A stretch of DNA of 64,000 nt from contig BEDY01000003.1 in NCBI GenBank assembly GCA_002335605.1, positions 1,674,001-1,738,000 on the forward strand. Reading direction: 5' to 3'. This DNA is from Prillingera fragicola. Taxonomy: Eukaryota > Basidiomycota > Tremellomycetes > Trichosporonales > Trichosporonaceae. This document shows positions 36,115 through 49,300 of the stretch, piece after piece (position 1 is the stretch's first letter; each line of letters opens with the position of its first letter). The notes under the pieces are model-generated. The model was not told the DNA's origin, did not search any database, and saw only the letters and a program-made list of their open reading frames with translations. The position numbers and the translations under genes are program-made.

Positions 36115-36833
36115 TTTGCTGTAGACAGTATCATGTAGCATATGTACTGTATATCCTGTCAGTGACAGAAATTCTTCACGTTGCGCAAATCTTGGCAAGT
36201 TGGCGCAAAGGTTTTCTTCCAGTAGGAAGAATTCAGCGACTCGTAATGATTATTCTGCTTGGGATCGTCACACAGTCTGGAATCTGGTCGCGACCGAGAA
36301 ACTTTGACTCATCCTTCTGGCCGATCACCCGATCCCAACACGTTCCACACACGGATGCCTGACGCTGATCCATCAACCGGAGCGAGACTGTGTGTGTTCG
36401 CGCCTGCACATTTATCGGCGCCGAATGAATGACCTCATCAGTAAGAGCGATAACAGTCTCTGCAAACTGGCATGCCCTAGCTTTTCCCGACAGGACCTGC
36501 CGTGAACAGTGGACAGACTTGGCCAACGTCCGTCAGAGCAATGTTGGAGATGCATCCAGCAACGAATGCAAGACGCGTCACGATAAAGCATGAGCTGCCA
36601 GAGCCACTCGGCAACCATTATCCCTGGGCCCTGGGGGCCGCACCACGCTGCACTAGACCCTGCTGGCCATGATGCGCCAGGGTTGGTATTATGTATGACG
36701 TAACTGTGTGGCGGTCTGGCCATTCTGGTTCCGCCGATCATCGCAGCCACCGCACGCACTGCATGTATATGGTCCGCCACGACAACCATCTCTTTCCCAT
36801 CCACCACATATCTCCCCAAAGAAACACACCACA
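36115..36833. other. Intergenic region FAN1 / Vip1-like
   Basis: About 720 bp between two plus-strand genes, presumably the promoter of the Vip1-like gene. Its last 100 bp are C/A-rich with few G (ccatccaccacatatctccccaaagaaacac), the style of a highly expressed fungal 5' leader. No gene seen. Confidence 0.45.
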
Positions 36834-37918
36834 ATGTCCACTGGCTACACTATCCACGTCGCGGGTCTCGCCCCCGAGACCACCGAGGAGAAGCTCCACG
36901 ACTTTTTCTCGTGAGTGGAGGGATCACACTGATGCTGCTTGGCTTTGGTTGACACGGGCCAGGTTCTGCGGCAAGCTCACCTCTGTCAAGAAGTCTGGCA
37001 CCGAGGCCGACATTACGTTTGAGAAGCTTAGCGCCATGCGCACTTCGCTGTGAGTTTACCTTTAGTGTACAAGTGGGCGGCACTGACAATGCAGGATGCT
37101 CAACGGCGGTACTGTGAGTTTACCGGCGGCAGTGGCGGAGCCCGTGTTCTAACTGTGCAGCTCGACGGCGCCCACCTCGAGGTCACTTCGGCATCCCCCG
37201 AGGCGGACGCCAAGACCGTTCTCCCAACTGGTGCTACCGGCTCGACCCCCATTGGTGCTTCGGGCGAGTTTGACCAGGAGGACAAGCCCAAGGTACGCGC
37301 CCCTTGCCGTTTTGGACCAGCTGACATTATAGGCTGCCATTGTTGCCGAGTACCTTGCCTCCGGCTACGCCCTTGGTGACCACATTATTCAAAAGGCCAT
37401 TGACGTGGACCGTACGTGCGACTACCTTGCCGTTCACTGACATGCAGACCAGCAGGGCATCTCGTCGCGCTTCCTCTCGTTCCTCTCCGGCGTCGACAAG
37501 AAGGCTGGCGAGCGCCTCGTCGGCGAGAACCAGACCGTCTCGGCCAAGCTCAACGAGCAGGCTGCGCAGTTCTACAACAAGACGCGTGAGGTCGACCAGA
37601 GCCGTGGCGTCAGCGCCCGCTTCCACGCCTACTACACGAAGGCTCTTGCCACCCCCGTCGGCCAGAAGGTTGCCCAGTTCTACAACGACACCTCGAAGCA
37701 GGTCCTCGACGTCCACGAGGAGGCTCTCCGCATTGCCGTACGTGATCGGTCCTGAGCATCGCTAACTCCTGCAGGCCCAGAAGAAGGCTGCCAGCCAGGC
37801 TGCTACCCCCGCGGAGCCTGCGTCGCCCACCAAGGCTGACAGTGCCGCCGCCGTGGCCCCCGCCGCTGCCGCCCCCGGCATTGACGCCCCTGCCACTGCC
37901 GTCCCCGAGAAGCAGTAA
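36834..37918 (+). CDS. Vip1-like RRM protein
   Basis: Start ATG 36834 (MSTGYTIHVAGLAPETTEEK), stop 37918, with six or seven exons including very short ones (for example MLNGGT). The single N-terminal RRM reads YTIHVAGLAPETTEEKLHDF, then FCGKLTSVKK, ADITFEKLSAMRTSL and LDGAHLEVTSAS. The C-terminal half is helical (AAIVAEYLASGYALGDHIIQ, KAIDVDQQGISSRFLSFLSG and FYNKTREVDQSRGVSARFHA) and ends in an Ala/Pro-rich tail. This RRM-plus-helical layout matches fission yeast vip1 and homologues across fungi. Molecular role is unclear; an abundant cytoplasmic RNA-binding protein is the usual description. Confidence 0.85.
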
Positions 37919-39030
37919 AGCTGCTTGGCCCTGTCGCGTGGTGTTGCGAGCGTATCCTAGTTGTCTCTATTATTGTAGATTCTGGTAGCGTCACTACTTT
38001 TATGCCACGTGCCGCAAATCGCCATGGCTGTTGTGACATAACGCCGGTTTTATTTCCGGGTGCGAGTGCCGCAAGCGGTGTGCTGAATACTTCTCATCTC
38101 GGATCCCAGTGTTGCTCTCCACCGCAGGCCCAAGGTCACAATGCTCGCAACGCACGCGGCGTCTCTTGCGCGCCCACACTCGCGAGCGGGCTAAGGTCCT
38201 GGCATTCAAACCCCCTTCAACCGGCCTCAAAGGGCCCGCGCATCATGCGCGTCGCGGTCGACCAGAAATGCGTCGCGACAGCCTTCCTTCAGGAGCCCAG
38301 AGACGCGTTTGGCGTCTGCCAGCGCAGAGGGTATAGGTTGTCGTCGGCTTGGTAGGAGCGCGGGGGTCGCCTCGTGTTTCGTCGTCGTGCGCGAGGGTTA
38401 CCTCGCGTGCTTCGGTCCCTTTGCTTTTGAGCAGATGGGATGTGCCCGCTTTGACGGGCCCGGACACAAGAGGCTTTAGTGCAATTTGGTGACGTCCCAC
38501 AAACCGCGTGCTGAACGCGAGGGATAACTCGATCAGGACTACTCTGGGTCTGCGGGCATGGCTTTCGAGCCTAGATTTTTTCATCTTTTGGAGGACAGCG
38601 CGCCGCCCGTCACATGGATGGCGAGGCGGCGCGAGGGCAATGCAGCCGTGTGCGTGTCGGCGCCGGCTGTAAACTTGGACTGGTGAGTTTGCTTTGATCC
38701 CCTCTTTCTCCCTTATGAGTCGGCTCCGTGCCAGCTCTGAATGAAGACAAACTTTACTCAGCTCACTTCGATTGGTGGACAAAAAATTGTACACCGTGAG
38801 ACCAACCTCCTTTTTAGGAATATCTGATTCTCTCCGCCCCTCCTCTATTTCTGCGCATAGAAAGCTCAAGTGCTAACACGTGCAGATTACTGTTGGATCT
38901 GTTCGCGCTCACGACGTTGGCATGCCCTCACCGCTGTCTAACCACATGGCTGTGCGTGTGGTTAAACTGTGGTGGGTTGTGCTCGTTTAGATTGTAGTAG
39001 TTATGGATCGAGTGTTGGAAACAGCTGTTG

Positions 39031-39050
39031 CAGGCAGATGCAGGCAGATG
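39031..39050. repeat. Perfect 10-bp tandem duplication
   Basis: CAGGCAGATG occurs twice in immediate succession in noncoding DNA. It is probably replication slippage. Confidence 0.8.
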
Positions 39051-39127
39051 TTCTGGGATGCGCTGACGATTGATGCTAGATTGAGGTGAGTGTCGCGCCT
39101 TGCCGACTTGCTCGATCCCGGAGTATG

Positions 39128-39163
39128 AGTGAGGTCTCCGTTCTCAGTGAGGTCTCCGTTCTC
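39128..39163. repeat. Perfect 18-bp tandem duplication
   Basis: AGTGAGGTCTCCGTTCTC occurs twice without spacer. Noncoding context; probably recent slippage because the copies are identical. Confidence 0.85.
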
Positions 39164-39941
39164 GCTGTCCATTGTCTTCCCCATGCTGTCACGTAGAATG
39201 AAGAATGAGGAGTAGGATGTTATCGAGTGGCACGGGCACGCCAATGCCACCATTTTTGGCTTCTGGAGTGGTCGCAAAGGCTGTGCTTCGTAGGATGAGA
39301 GGGTACTCGAGACAGCAGATGGCATGTAGTCTAGATCTGATACATAGGACAAAGAGGAATACGCTCGATAGGGAGTACTATATGGATCGGTATCGTTTGG
39401 TCGATCCTATCCGGTCCAGATGTTCAAATGAGTGGCTGGAGTAACGACTACAGCGAGTGAAATTCATGGTGTCACAGCTCACGTGGCGAGGACAAAGGAG
39501 ACTGTTGCATCTAATGCATGGAAGAGGAACACTTGGCGGACTGATGGCTCCCAGCGTCGTGTGGACGACCTACACGCAGCCGAATGCTTCCAGCTAAGTC
39601 GGGAAAGTGGAGAAGCGCAGGGAGAGGGATGAGCGTGTCGTAAATGTGTTGCCCGTTGGCCAAAAACGCACCAAGGGCACAAGATGGTGTCCGGTGTGAA
39701 GTAAGGGTGAGTGCCTCAAAACTGAGAAAATGCGAAGGCCAAGCAAGCGGAGGATGGTGGTCAAGAACTAAGCCCAGCGAGGGCAAGAACCTCCGCAACC
39801 TCAATGACCCCAGCACAGCCCAGTCAATGCGGCTTCATGCTGATTGGTAACACGGGTGAACAGTAACAGCAACAACTGAGTCTTCAATGATGCATAGCAC
39901 ACGGAGACTGGAAAAGGGAACTCGAGTACAAAAGAGTGACT

Positions 39942-41625
<1,684 letters not shown>

Positions 41626-41641
41626 TTTGAATAAATTTACT

Positions 41642-41978
41642 CTGCAGAATGTTAGCATTGGTCACATGTATTGTTTCGCAGTCCCGTGTGAAAAGCGCCA
41701 CATCAGTGCCCCAGTGGCTGTCTGAGGTTCCCAGCATGGACCGCACTGGTGCTGAATCCCAGGAAACGCTCATGCCCGTCAGAGTCCCAGAGTCCGATAA
41801 TGAACTGCAAAGGCCGCGTATGCGTCATGGGCAAGTCCAATGTGGTGTGGCACTTCATGGTTGCGGCTGGCAGTGGCGACCAACAACGAATCGCACAGAA
41901 CATGCAATGCGTTGGCCGCGATGGTTGTGTGGTTGCTGTCCCGACTCTAGGAAACAAGATGTCGAAGCAAGTACTCAC
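41642..41978 (-). promoter_or_regulatory. Probable 5' leader intron of the EF-1alpha gene
   Basis: On the minus strand a strong donor CA|GTGAGTACT lies at 41978. A branch TGCTAAC and acceptor CTGCAG end at 41642, only 16 bp before the EF-1alpha ATG (AGTAAATTTATTCAAA-ATG). The 337-bp interval has several stops in all frames. Leader introns are common in fungal TEF1 promoters and often raise expression. Inferred from splice signals only. Confidence 0.6.
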
Positions 41979-42364
41979 TGTTTTGGTAAAGTTAAGGGGA
42001 ATGAAGAAGAGAAATGAAGAAAGAAAAGGCTGGGGTGAAAAGGGCACGGGGAGGCGCCAGCGGTGCAGCAAGTTTTGCGGGTCGGAGCTTGAATCGGCGT
42101 TAATGTGTCTTTTGTGTGGCACATCCTCCATCCATGCAATTTCTGCGTCATTGCGTGTCCCACCGATCAACCGATCCACTGACTCGCACTCACCCTCGAC
42201 TTCGCCCCGGCCGCCCCGGTTCCGGCGCGGCGGTTCTCGAGTCGTCCAGGCCTTGGCATGTACATCGAGTAAACTCCAGCCGCAGATCCCGCAGACTCCC
42301 CGCAGAACGTGAATGCCCTTTCCCCGTAGCATGCCTGCTCAGTGGCGAGGCAGAGTCTAACATA

Positions 42365-42975
42365 GCGTTGAACACTACGAGCCTGCCATGCAAACAATGT
42401 CCGTGGCAATTGCAACGCGCTCGCGTAGAGACTTGTTGGCGTGATTTAAATCTAACTGTTCTGTAACCGTCACTTGAATCTAACTGTTCCGCAACCTCAA
42501 GAACGAGCCTGCCTCCAAAGCGAGCTCCTTCTCCTTCAGCCCCTCTTCACGTTCGCTTGACCGGATGGGGCCGGCGACATCCCATGGACCTTGCAACGAC
42601 TCTTGCGACTGGCGCTTTCATCAACTGCTACTGGCGTGGCGTAGGGGAACGTTTCTCTTAGGTGAACGTTTCTGGCCAAGGCACGGGGCTTGGATGATTG
42701 AGTAGTCTTGCGTTTCCTCAATTCCCCTTGCCATAAGCACAAAATCTCCTTGCCTGTTTTGGTGTAGTATTTGTTCACGCATTTTCTGCAGGGGTTGGCC
42801 AACGATCACAGATAAGAGTCTTACCGCAGTGGCTGTAGCTAGGGCCGTATCCGGTTCATTCCTCCCCATCTCGGCCCAACAATCCGCCGTTATGGGCGTT
42901 CTCTTGTCCCCCTTACCTCTTCCCTCTTCCCTGTTACCCTGTACCGTCGTTCCCCAGCCACCATCCACTCTCCTC
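42365..42975 (-). pseudogene. Decayed, inverted copy of the small gene at 44734-45187
   Basis: Read on the minus strand, this segment matches the plus-strand segment 44605-45187 block by block. Shared blocks are GGATTGTT..ACCGAGATGGGG, GTAAGACT.TTATCTGTGATC, AAAACAGGCAAGGAGATTTTG, GAGGAAACGCAAGACTACTC, GGATGTCGCC.GCCCCATCC, and the end GCATGGCAGGCTCGTAGT. Differences break it. The splice acceptor matching TCAG before GTCGCGGAT is deleted, and one extra base follows the next acceptor. The GTGAGT donor reads GTGCTT. Near the end a stretch of about 30 bp containing GAACAGTTAGATT is duplicated. A residual frame (MANPCRKCVNKYYTKTGKEI) shows the same TKTGKEI peptide as the other copy. Function unknown; it looks like a relic. 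Confidence 0.65.
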
Positions 42976-43500
42976 CGATCCTCCCGATCTGTACCGTATA
43001 CGTGTAATCCTCACGGACTACTATAATGCGATCAGCCTGTAAGTACATATTTGCAGCTGAGCAGCGGATAGGCTCGACACGGATTCTGATGGTGGGTTGT
43101 TTCCTTCGCCTGCATGGATTGCCGCCAACTATCAGATGACATGTAAAACGTCTCTTTCACTCTGAACTCTCCATCTATAATAACCGTTTGAAGATGCAGA
43201 AAGGGGGGAATATTGATAAATTATATTGATTATTAGATATTAAACTAAGATTGAGAATCTAGACTGCAGCGACTATGAGCGACTAAAAGTAGGGTGGACA
43301 CATGAACGTGCCTACGAGCTACGGAAAAGGTATAGCTATGAGCGGAAGCAAACTCGTGTGGAAAACGCGGAACAGATTCACGTGAATCCCACGTGAATAC
43401 CTCTCGAAATTGATTCCGCGCTGTGTGTTGATCATGTATGTTATTGCCGGGTCGCTAGTGTTCATCCTTGTTCTCTGTTCCTCTCTGACTCCTGTCAACT
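42976..43500. other. AT-rich intergenic segment upstream of the cysteine-cluster gene
   Basis: This is the most AT-rich patch in the window. At about 43205-43270 it reads as TTGATAAATTATATTGATTA with further A/T runs, against GC-rich surroundings. No coding capacity. It lies between the decayed copy and the cysteine-cluster gene, so it could be a boundary of an inserted or rearranged segment. Confidence 0.5.
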
Positions 43501-44609
43501 ATGGCATCCGATAGGATGCGTTTCAGTGCTGGCGATACCAAGCAACGACACCAACTCGTAGGAGTGCCATGCGACCAGTGCGGGGAATATCCTTGCCACG
43601 TTTATGGCGTGGTCGATGGAGACCTTCTCTCCGTTGAAGCACCATGTGCGGGTTGTGAAGTGACTGTTGAATCCTGCTCGCTCCTCAATAATCAGTTTGA
43701 GCGTTCTGCTTCTGACGGTGGATGGCAAGAGGTACCACGCGAGCTACCCATACCTAGCCGGACGCCAACGGCAAAGAATCGCTCCGGTCGGTATGTTGAG
43801 CCCGTGTCATTCGCCGTTAACCGCCAGTCCCATTCGACAGTTGCCCCCTCCTCCTCCTCTTCCGAGGTTGGTACTGCCCCATTTATAAAGTTGACAATGC
43901 CCAGTCCTCGAAACATTCAAGGCAAGCGCAAGCGGCTAGACGACACAGCGACGCAGGACTCTCCGTCCCACTTGCAAGCCAACCGTGCCACCAGTAGGAA
44001 GGCGTCTTCGACGCCTATTGGGCCCGCGACCCTGGACAAGCAACCCTCCACCTCACCACTGCTACCGATGCAGACGGCTGCGTCACTGCACACGGAATCA
44101 CCTTGCCCCGAAATACCGCAGACGCTTCAGATTGCACTGGCGCTCATGGAGACCGACGGCACCACTTGTACCGGGGATCGGCTTCTGATCAAAGAACCCG
44201 TCAGAATCTGTACATTGACATGTGACTTAACGCCCGTCAGACGGAACACGGCGATGCTCGGTCATCAGCAGATATTCTAGAAGAAAGTGACGACGAGGAG
44301 CCTGTCACCGAGGCTGCTGTACAGAGGACATCTCTCCAAGCAGAAGTCATGTCGCTAAAGTGGCGCTACCAGCAGACTCGGAAAGCGCACAACGGCAATT
44401 TGATCAAGCAAACTACCGCTAGGGCCAACGTCGAGCGCCTGGACGCCGAAGTGGCCAAGATCCACGTCGAGCGCGCCAGTGAAGAGGCCGTATTGGCGAG
44501 TGCTTTGGCCGCTGCACCGGATATCGAAGCCGAGATGCAAGACTTGCGGCGAAAGTACCACGAACGTAAATCGGCTCTACAAAAATTATACGAGCTGGTT
44601 GAGGATTGA
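43501..44609 (+). CDS. Uncharacterised protein with a six-cysteine cluster and C-terminal coiled coil
   Basis: Start ATG 43501 (MASDRMRFSAGDTKQRHQLV). Exon 1 is 43501-44199, intron 44200-44240 (donor GTCAGA, branch CTTAAC, acceptor GTCAG), exon 2 44241-44609; 355 aa in frame. Residues about 23-62 hold six cysteines spaced C-x2-C-x4-C-x16-C-x2-C-x6-C (CDQCGEYPCHVYG..APCAGCEVTVESC). This resembles, but does not match, the fungal Zn2Cys6 binuclear cluster (C-x2-C-x6-C-x5/12-C-x2-C-x6/8-C). A basic patch GKRKRLDD follows, then a Ser/Pro/Thr-rich middle. The last 90 residues are a heptad-rich helix (LQAEVMSLKWRYQQTRKAHN .. RKYHERKSALQKLYELVED), likely a dimerising coiled coil. Cysteine cluster plus coiled coil suggests a DNA-binding protein, but no family is recognised. 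The weak donor makes the junction uncertain. Confidence 0.6.
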
Positions 44610-44733
44610 ATGGAAGGCTGAGGGACGGCGATGCCAACAGGGACAGTGAGGAGGGAGAGAGAGACTCTGTGAGTAGCAGGAGTAGAGACATGGAACGCCC
44701 CTAACGGCTCAGGTCGCGGATTGTTCGACCGAG

Positions 44734-45187
44734 ATGGGGAATGAACCGACTACAGCCCACGCCGTAAGACTGTTATCTGTGATCCCGGGCTAATCCCTCC
44801 AGAAAAACGTGAACAAAAACTGCACCAAAACGGGCAAGGAGATTTTGTGAGTATGGCAAGCTATCGAGATCTGACGGCAGCGTGGAGGAAACGCAAGACT
44901 ACTCCCCTGTCCAGGCCCCGCACCTCAAACGTTCACCTGTGCCAGTCACCAGTCGCAAGCGTCGCAAGGTCCGCTGGATGTCGCCAGCCCCATCCTCGCC
45001 AGCCCCATCCGGCCCACTCAACCGTAAGGAGGAGGGGAAGGAGAAGGCGTATTCTTTGAAGCAGGCGAAGCTGGTCCTCCGCTTTATGGGACAGTTAGAT
45101 TCAGATGACGCCCACAAGTCTCTATACGAGAGGGTCGCCATTGCCAGCATTGTGTCTACATGGCAGGCTCGTAGTTTCTTACGCTAG
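44734..45187 (+). CDS. Uncharacterised small protein, apparently intact partner of an inverted copy
   Basis: Exons 44734-44763, 44803-44846 and 44881-45187 give 126 aa in frame: MGNEPTTAHA, then KNVNKNCTKTGKEIF, then VEETQDYSPVQAPHLKRSPV and onward to stop 45187. The second intron is only 34 bp (GTGAGT..CTGACGGCAG). A further upstream exon is possible through a GTGAGTAGC donor at about 44667 and a CTAACGGCTCAG acceptor ending at 44713. That would put VADCSTEMGNEP in frame, matching TADCWAEMGRNEP in the broken copy. The middle is basic (SRKRRKVRWMSPAPSSPAPS); the end is helical (LKQAKLVLRFMGQLDSDDAH). It could be the 3' part of the cysteine-cluster gene just upstream, which ends 125 bp before. 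No family recognised. Confidence 0.45.
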
Positions 45188-46396
45188 CCTGGGTATGGAC
45201 TGTGAAGGTGTATGCATATGTGTCCTCGATCGCCTACATTCAACTCCATCCTGCACGGTCTTCTTTAGTTGATCAGTTTTTGAAGATCTTGGCTGGGCGC
45301 CATCTCAGAACACACGCTTAGGCAAAGGCTATGGAACTCTTCCGTCGTCTGGAACGTTGGGGACTAGATATTGCCAGTCTGGTGGTCAGATGTGTTGACG
45401 AGGAGTGTTGCCTGTGGCGTACGTAGCGTGCCAGTATTTGTTGACGCCAGGCGCGCAAGGAAGCGCGATAGTGGTACTTTTATGGTCTGCGGTATTGCAT
45501 GCCGCCGCCGTTCCCGCGTTCGGCGTTGGGATGAACATCGTGAAGAGAGGTTGAAATAGTGGCCAGCCAATCTGGTTCCGCGGCAGCATTTCGAGCTATC
45601 GAGCTTTCGATGGCGAACTAGATTAAGCAATGTACCAGACATTCTTGATTGCCTTCCTCTGCCTTGAGAGCCAGATACGGATTGTTTTTGTAACCCCGTC
45701 GAGGAGTTTCCAGAATCCGGTGGGAAACACATCCTGGCTCTCTTGACTAACCATCTCCACTGAACTTTTGATGTGGCGCGGGTATTATTTATTATAGCAT
45801 TAAATCAATGGTATCCCGCAATGGCCACATGTGGTATGCATGCAAAGCAGAATACATTCCCTCTGCAGTTTTGAGCATACTTGTCCTGCATAATGCCCTC
45901 GTTCCTCTTATCGTTCCTTCGTACGGCCTAAAACCTTCCTTTTGGGAGCCAACACCGTAACAAGGAACAAATGAGCTTGCAGGCGGTGAAAGACTGCTCC
46001 GTTCTGCCCTTCCCGGATCCAAGAGTTGTCAACCTGTGAAGACCGCAGATAACACAGGGCCGGCCTAATCAGTCAGCTTGATAGTCGCTTAGGTCCTGCC
46101 TCGACCATGCAGCCTGTCGTGGACCACCGGTTCTGGATGCCCCATTTGCCACGGCGACGAGTAAAAGTAAAGAATACCACAGCGAGACAGTACCCCACAC
46201 AAACACAGAAATATCCAGGGAGGCACATGCATCCAAGAGGAACGTTTGAGGCAAGGATAACAGAGCAACATCGACGAGCAGTTGACTCGAAGCCTCACCC
46301 ACAAACCACCCACTCACATCCAGGCACGCCACGCCCTGGTGCCCCGCTCAAGTGATTCAACAAAACCACAATCTCTCAACAATACACTCCACCTAG
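45188..46396. other. Intergenic region upstream of NRDE2
   Basis: About 1.2 kb. A minus-strand 122-codon frame (45364-45732) has no features I can name. The right end should be the NRDE2 promoter and leader. No repeats. Confidence 0.4.
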
Positions 46397-49300
46397 ATGC
46401 CCGAGCCGCCCGCGTTCCTCTCCTTTCCAGACCTGCAACAGGCCTCGGATCAAGCAGGGCCGTCAAAGAACGCGGGTTCGTCCTTTTCATCCTTTCCAGA
46501 CATTGACCTGGCGCCCAAACGTGAACGCGATGCGGGCACCCACCGAGAGTCGTCTCCCTACGACGACAAGACTCGTTCCCGCGACGACCGCAAGCGCCGA
46601 AGCGACTCGAGGGAGCGTGAAAGGCGGCGCAGAGATCGTGAAAGGGACAGGCACGAGTCGCGTCGGCATGATCGCGATCAGCGGCATGAGTCACGGCGGA
46701 GTCGTAGCCGGAGCCGAGAGAGGCATGAGCGTGACCGTGAAGAGCGGCGAGACCGGGACGAGCGGCGAAAGGAAAAGGAGGAGCGCCATGACAAGGAGAG
46801 GAAGAGGGCTCGGGAGAGGGAAGATGCCGACAGATTTGCGCGCGCCGACGACAGTGGGGCTTGGTACGAAGGGGCGAAGCCGAGAGTGGAACCTGTGAGT
46901 GGCTAATGGTGCCCCGAGCTAACGACAGACGACGAGCAAGTCCTACTTTGCGGACACCGTGGGCGACCGCGACGTTATTCGCTACGGTGCCAGTTCGTCT
47001 GTCTCTGCTCCGCGGTATCGCCGCGAGGCCCGAGGAAAAATCCTAGGTCTGTCCTCGGGTCTACGGATCGTGTATTCAAGAGACAGGACAGAAAAGGGTG
47101 TCGAGGTCGCTCCGCTCGGGCGTCCATACGTGCGTGAATTTGACAAACACTGCTGACGACTAGAATCCACGATACTCATCACGGCCACTCCAGGCGTCGC
47201 AGCGGCGCATCCTCGTCCGGCCACAAGGCGACGACGAGCTGCAAGACTTTATCGCATTCGACAACGAGCTGCGTCACGAGCAAGAGGACGACGACGACAC
47301 GCCCGACTACCGCGCAATCTCAATAGGTGAAGCTCCCGTTGATGTCGTACCCGATGCTACGGACGACCTCAAGCAGCGCCGCCTCGCTTTCGAGCAACAT
47401 CTAGCCGCCCACCCGGACGACATTGACGAGTGGATCAAATACTCGACTCTCCACCTCCAGCTCTTCCCCGAGCCCTCTTCGAGTGCATTCGTCGACCCGG
47501 CCAAGCAACCCTCAACCCGTGCCAACGCCGAGGTAACCCTGTCAATGCTTGCACGAGCCTTGGACGCCCATCCGAGCAACTTTGTCTCGCCTACCCTTCA
47601 CAGTGCTTACCTTCGCGCCGCCGAGGCTTTCTGGCCCTCGGCCAAGGTCACGGAACGCTGGCAAAATGTCATTCGCGAGCTGAGCGACCGCAATGTCCCC
47701 GACGAGGACATGGTGGGGCTCTACCTGGGGTACATTGAATGGCGCGAAGGGCAAGGCTTTGGGAGTGGCGCAGGTGGCGTGGACGAGGTCGTGCAGGTGT
47801 ACATCGAGTGTCTGAACAAGCTCACTGCGGGCACGTTGGCAACAGACTATGCCGCAAGGGAAGAGAACCAGGTGTACCTCTTTCTCCGCGCATGCCTGTT
47901 TCTCCAGCAGACAGGCTTTACCGAGCGCGCGCTCGCGGCGTTTCAGGCGCTCATGGAGATGACATTTTACAAGCCAGACCATCTGCGTCCGCCTCTGCCG
48001 CCCTTTGACCGCCAAGCATGGTTTGAAGGCGTCACAATGGAGTTTGAGGACTTTTGGGACTCGGAGGCACCACGAGTCGGGGAACCTGGTGCTCAGGGCT
48101 GGAAGGCGACTCACGCCTCGCTCGAGCAGGCGCCCATGCCGCGCACCGACGTATTAGACGACCAGGCGTTGACATCAGCAGACCCCTACACCCGGTGGTA
48201 CGCGGCAGAGCGGTATGCCGAAACTGCCATTGCGCTGCCTGGCCGTGCCACCGACCTCGACGCGCCAGAGGACGACCCTTTCCATGTCGTGCTCTTCGGT
48301 GACATTTCGCCATTGCTCTTTCCCGTCCAAACTCCTCTTGCACGTCTGCAGCTCATCTACGCGTTTTTCAACTTTCTCGGTCTGCCGTTCACTCCGCCCG
48401 ATGTTCCCACGTCGTCGCCCTCGTCGACTGACCCGCACCTCTTGTGGTCAATCTCGCAGAATGTGACCCTACGCCGGGCATTCTGGCCAACCAGGCCGGA
48501 CACGAAGCGTATCGCGTGGGCAACAGTCGGAGGTGAGCCCATGGAACCCGAGCAGCCACGCACCCTTGCTTCGCCATTTGCCTGTCCGGTCAAATCGTGG
48601 ATGTCAGAGCGCGACACACTCTTTGCCAGCCAGTGGTTCCGAGACCTAGATGCCGCAGACCTCTCCCACGTCAACGTCGACGTCGCGCGCAACGTCCTAA
48701 CCATGCTGCGGCCACTCGTTCCAGATCCGTCCTTTGTACTCGCCACCTTTGCCTTTGAGGCTGCTCTCTCGTCCAAAGCGGCCGTCAAGGTCGCCAAGAC
48801 GGTCCTGTCTACGGACCGCGACAACCTTGCCCTGTGGGACGGATATGCTCGCCTCGAGCTGCAACGTGGCAAGGCAGCCGTCGCAAGGCAGGTGTACGCT
48901 ACCGCCATTGCTTCAGCAACGGAGAGGGCCGCCGCAGGTGCCGACATCGACCTGCAGCAGGACGAGAAGGAGCTCTGGGCAGCGTGGGCCGAGATGGAGC
49001 TTGAGCTTGGCAACGAGGCTCACTGCCTCGAAGTATTGGTCATGGCTGCAGGTGCACAGCGCTCAAAGCTCGCCGAATGCGCAGAGCCAGGGTACAAGCC
49101 TGGGCGTCCGCCGGCGTTTGCGCTGCTCAAGGCGAGGCAGCACTATGCCACCTCGTTCTCCGAGTCCCCTAGCCATCTTGTGCTCGCTTCACTGTTTAGC
49201 TACGTCATGGACGGCGTTGAAACCGTGCGTGACAAGCTGCTTGAGCTCATTGACACGCTCCCCAAGGAGCATCCGCGCGCAGAGGAAATCTTACAGCTTC

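Larger units (their letters stand above)
37919..39941. other. Convergent 2-kb intergenic region Vip1-like / EF-1alpha
   Basis: A minus-strand frame of 208 codons (38243-38869) starts with ATG and has no introns, but its composition is mixed and no domain is visible, so I leave it uncalled. Two perfect short tandem duplications lie at 39031-39050 and 39128-39163. Nothing else recognised. Confidence 0.45.

Noticed and set aside
38243..38869. Minus-strand intronless frame of 208 codons between Vip1-like and EF-1alpha
   Set aside because: Genes here nearly always have introns; codon use and amino-acid mix look random and no domain is visible. It could be tested with transcript data.
44690..44760. 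tRNA-like GATTGTTCGACCGAG near the small gene
   Set aside because: The sequence is explained by the exon conserved between the two inverted copies, and no cloverleaf can be drawn.
45364..45732. Minus-strand frame of 122 codons upstream of NRDE2
   Set aside because: Low-complexity basic sequence without features; not supportable.
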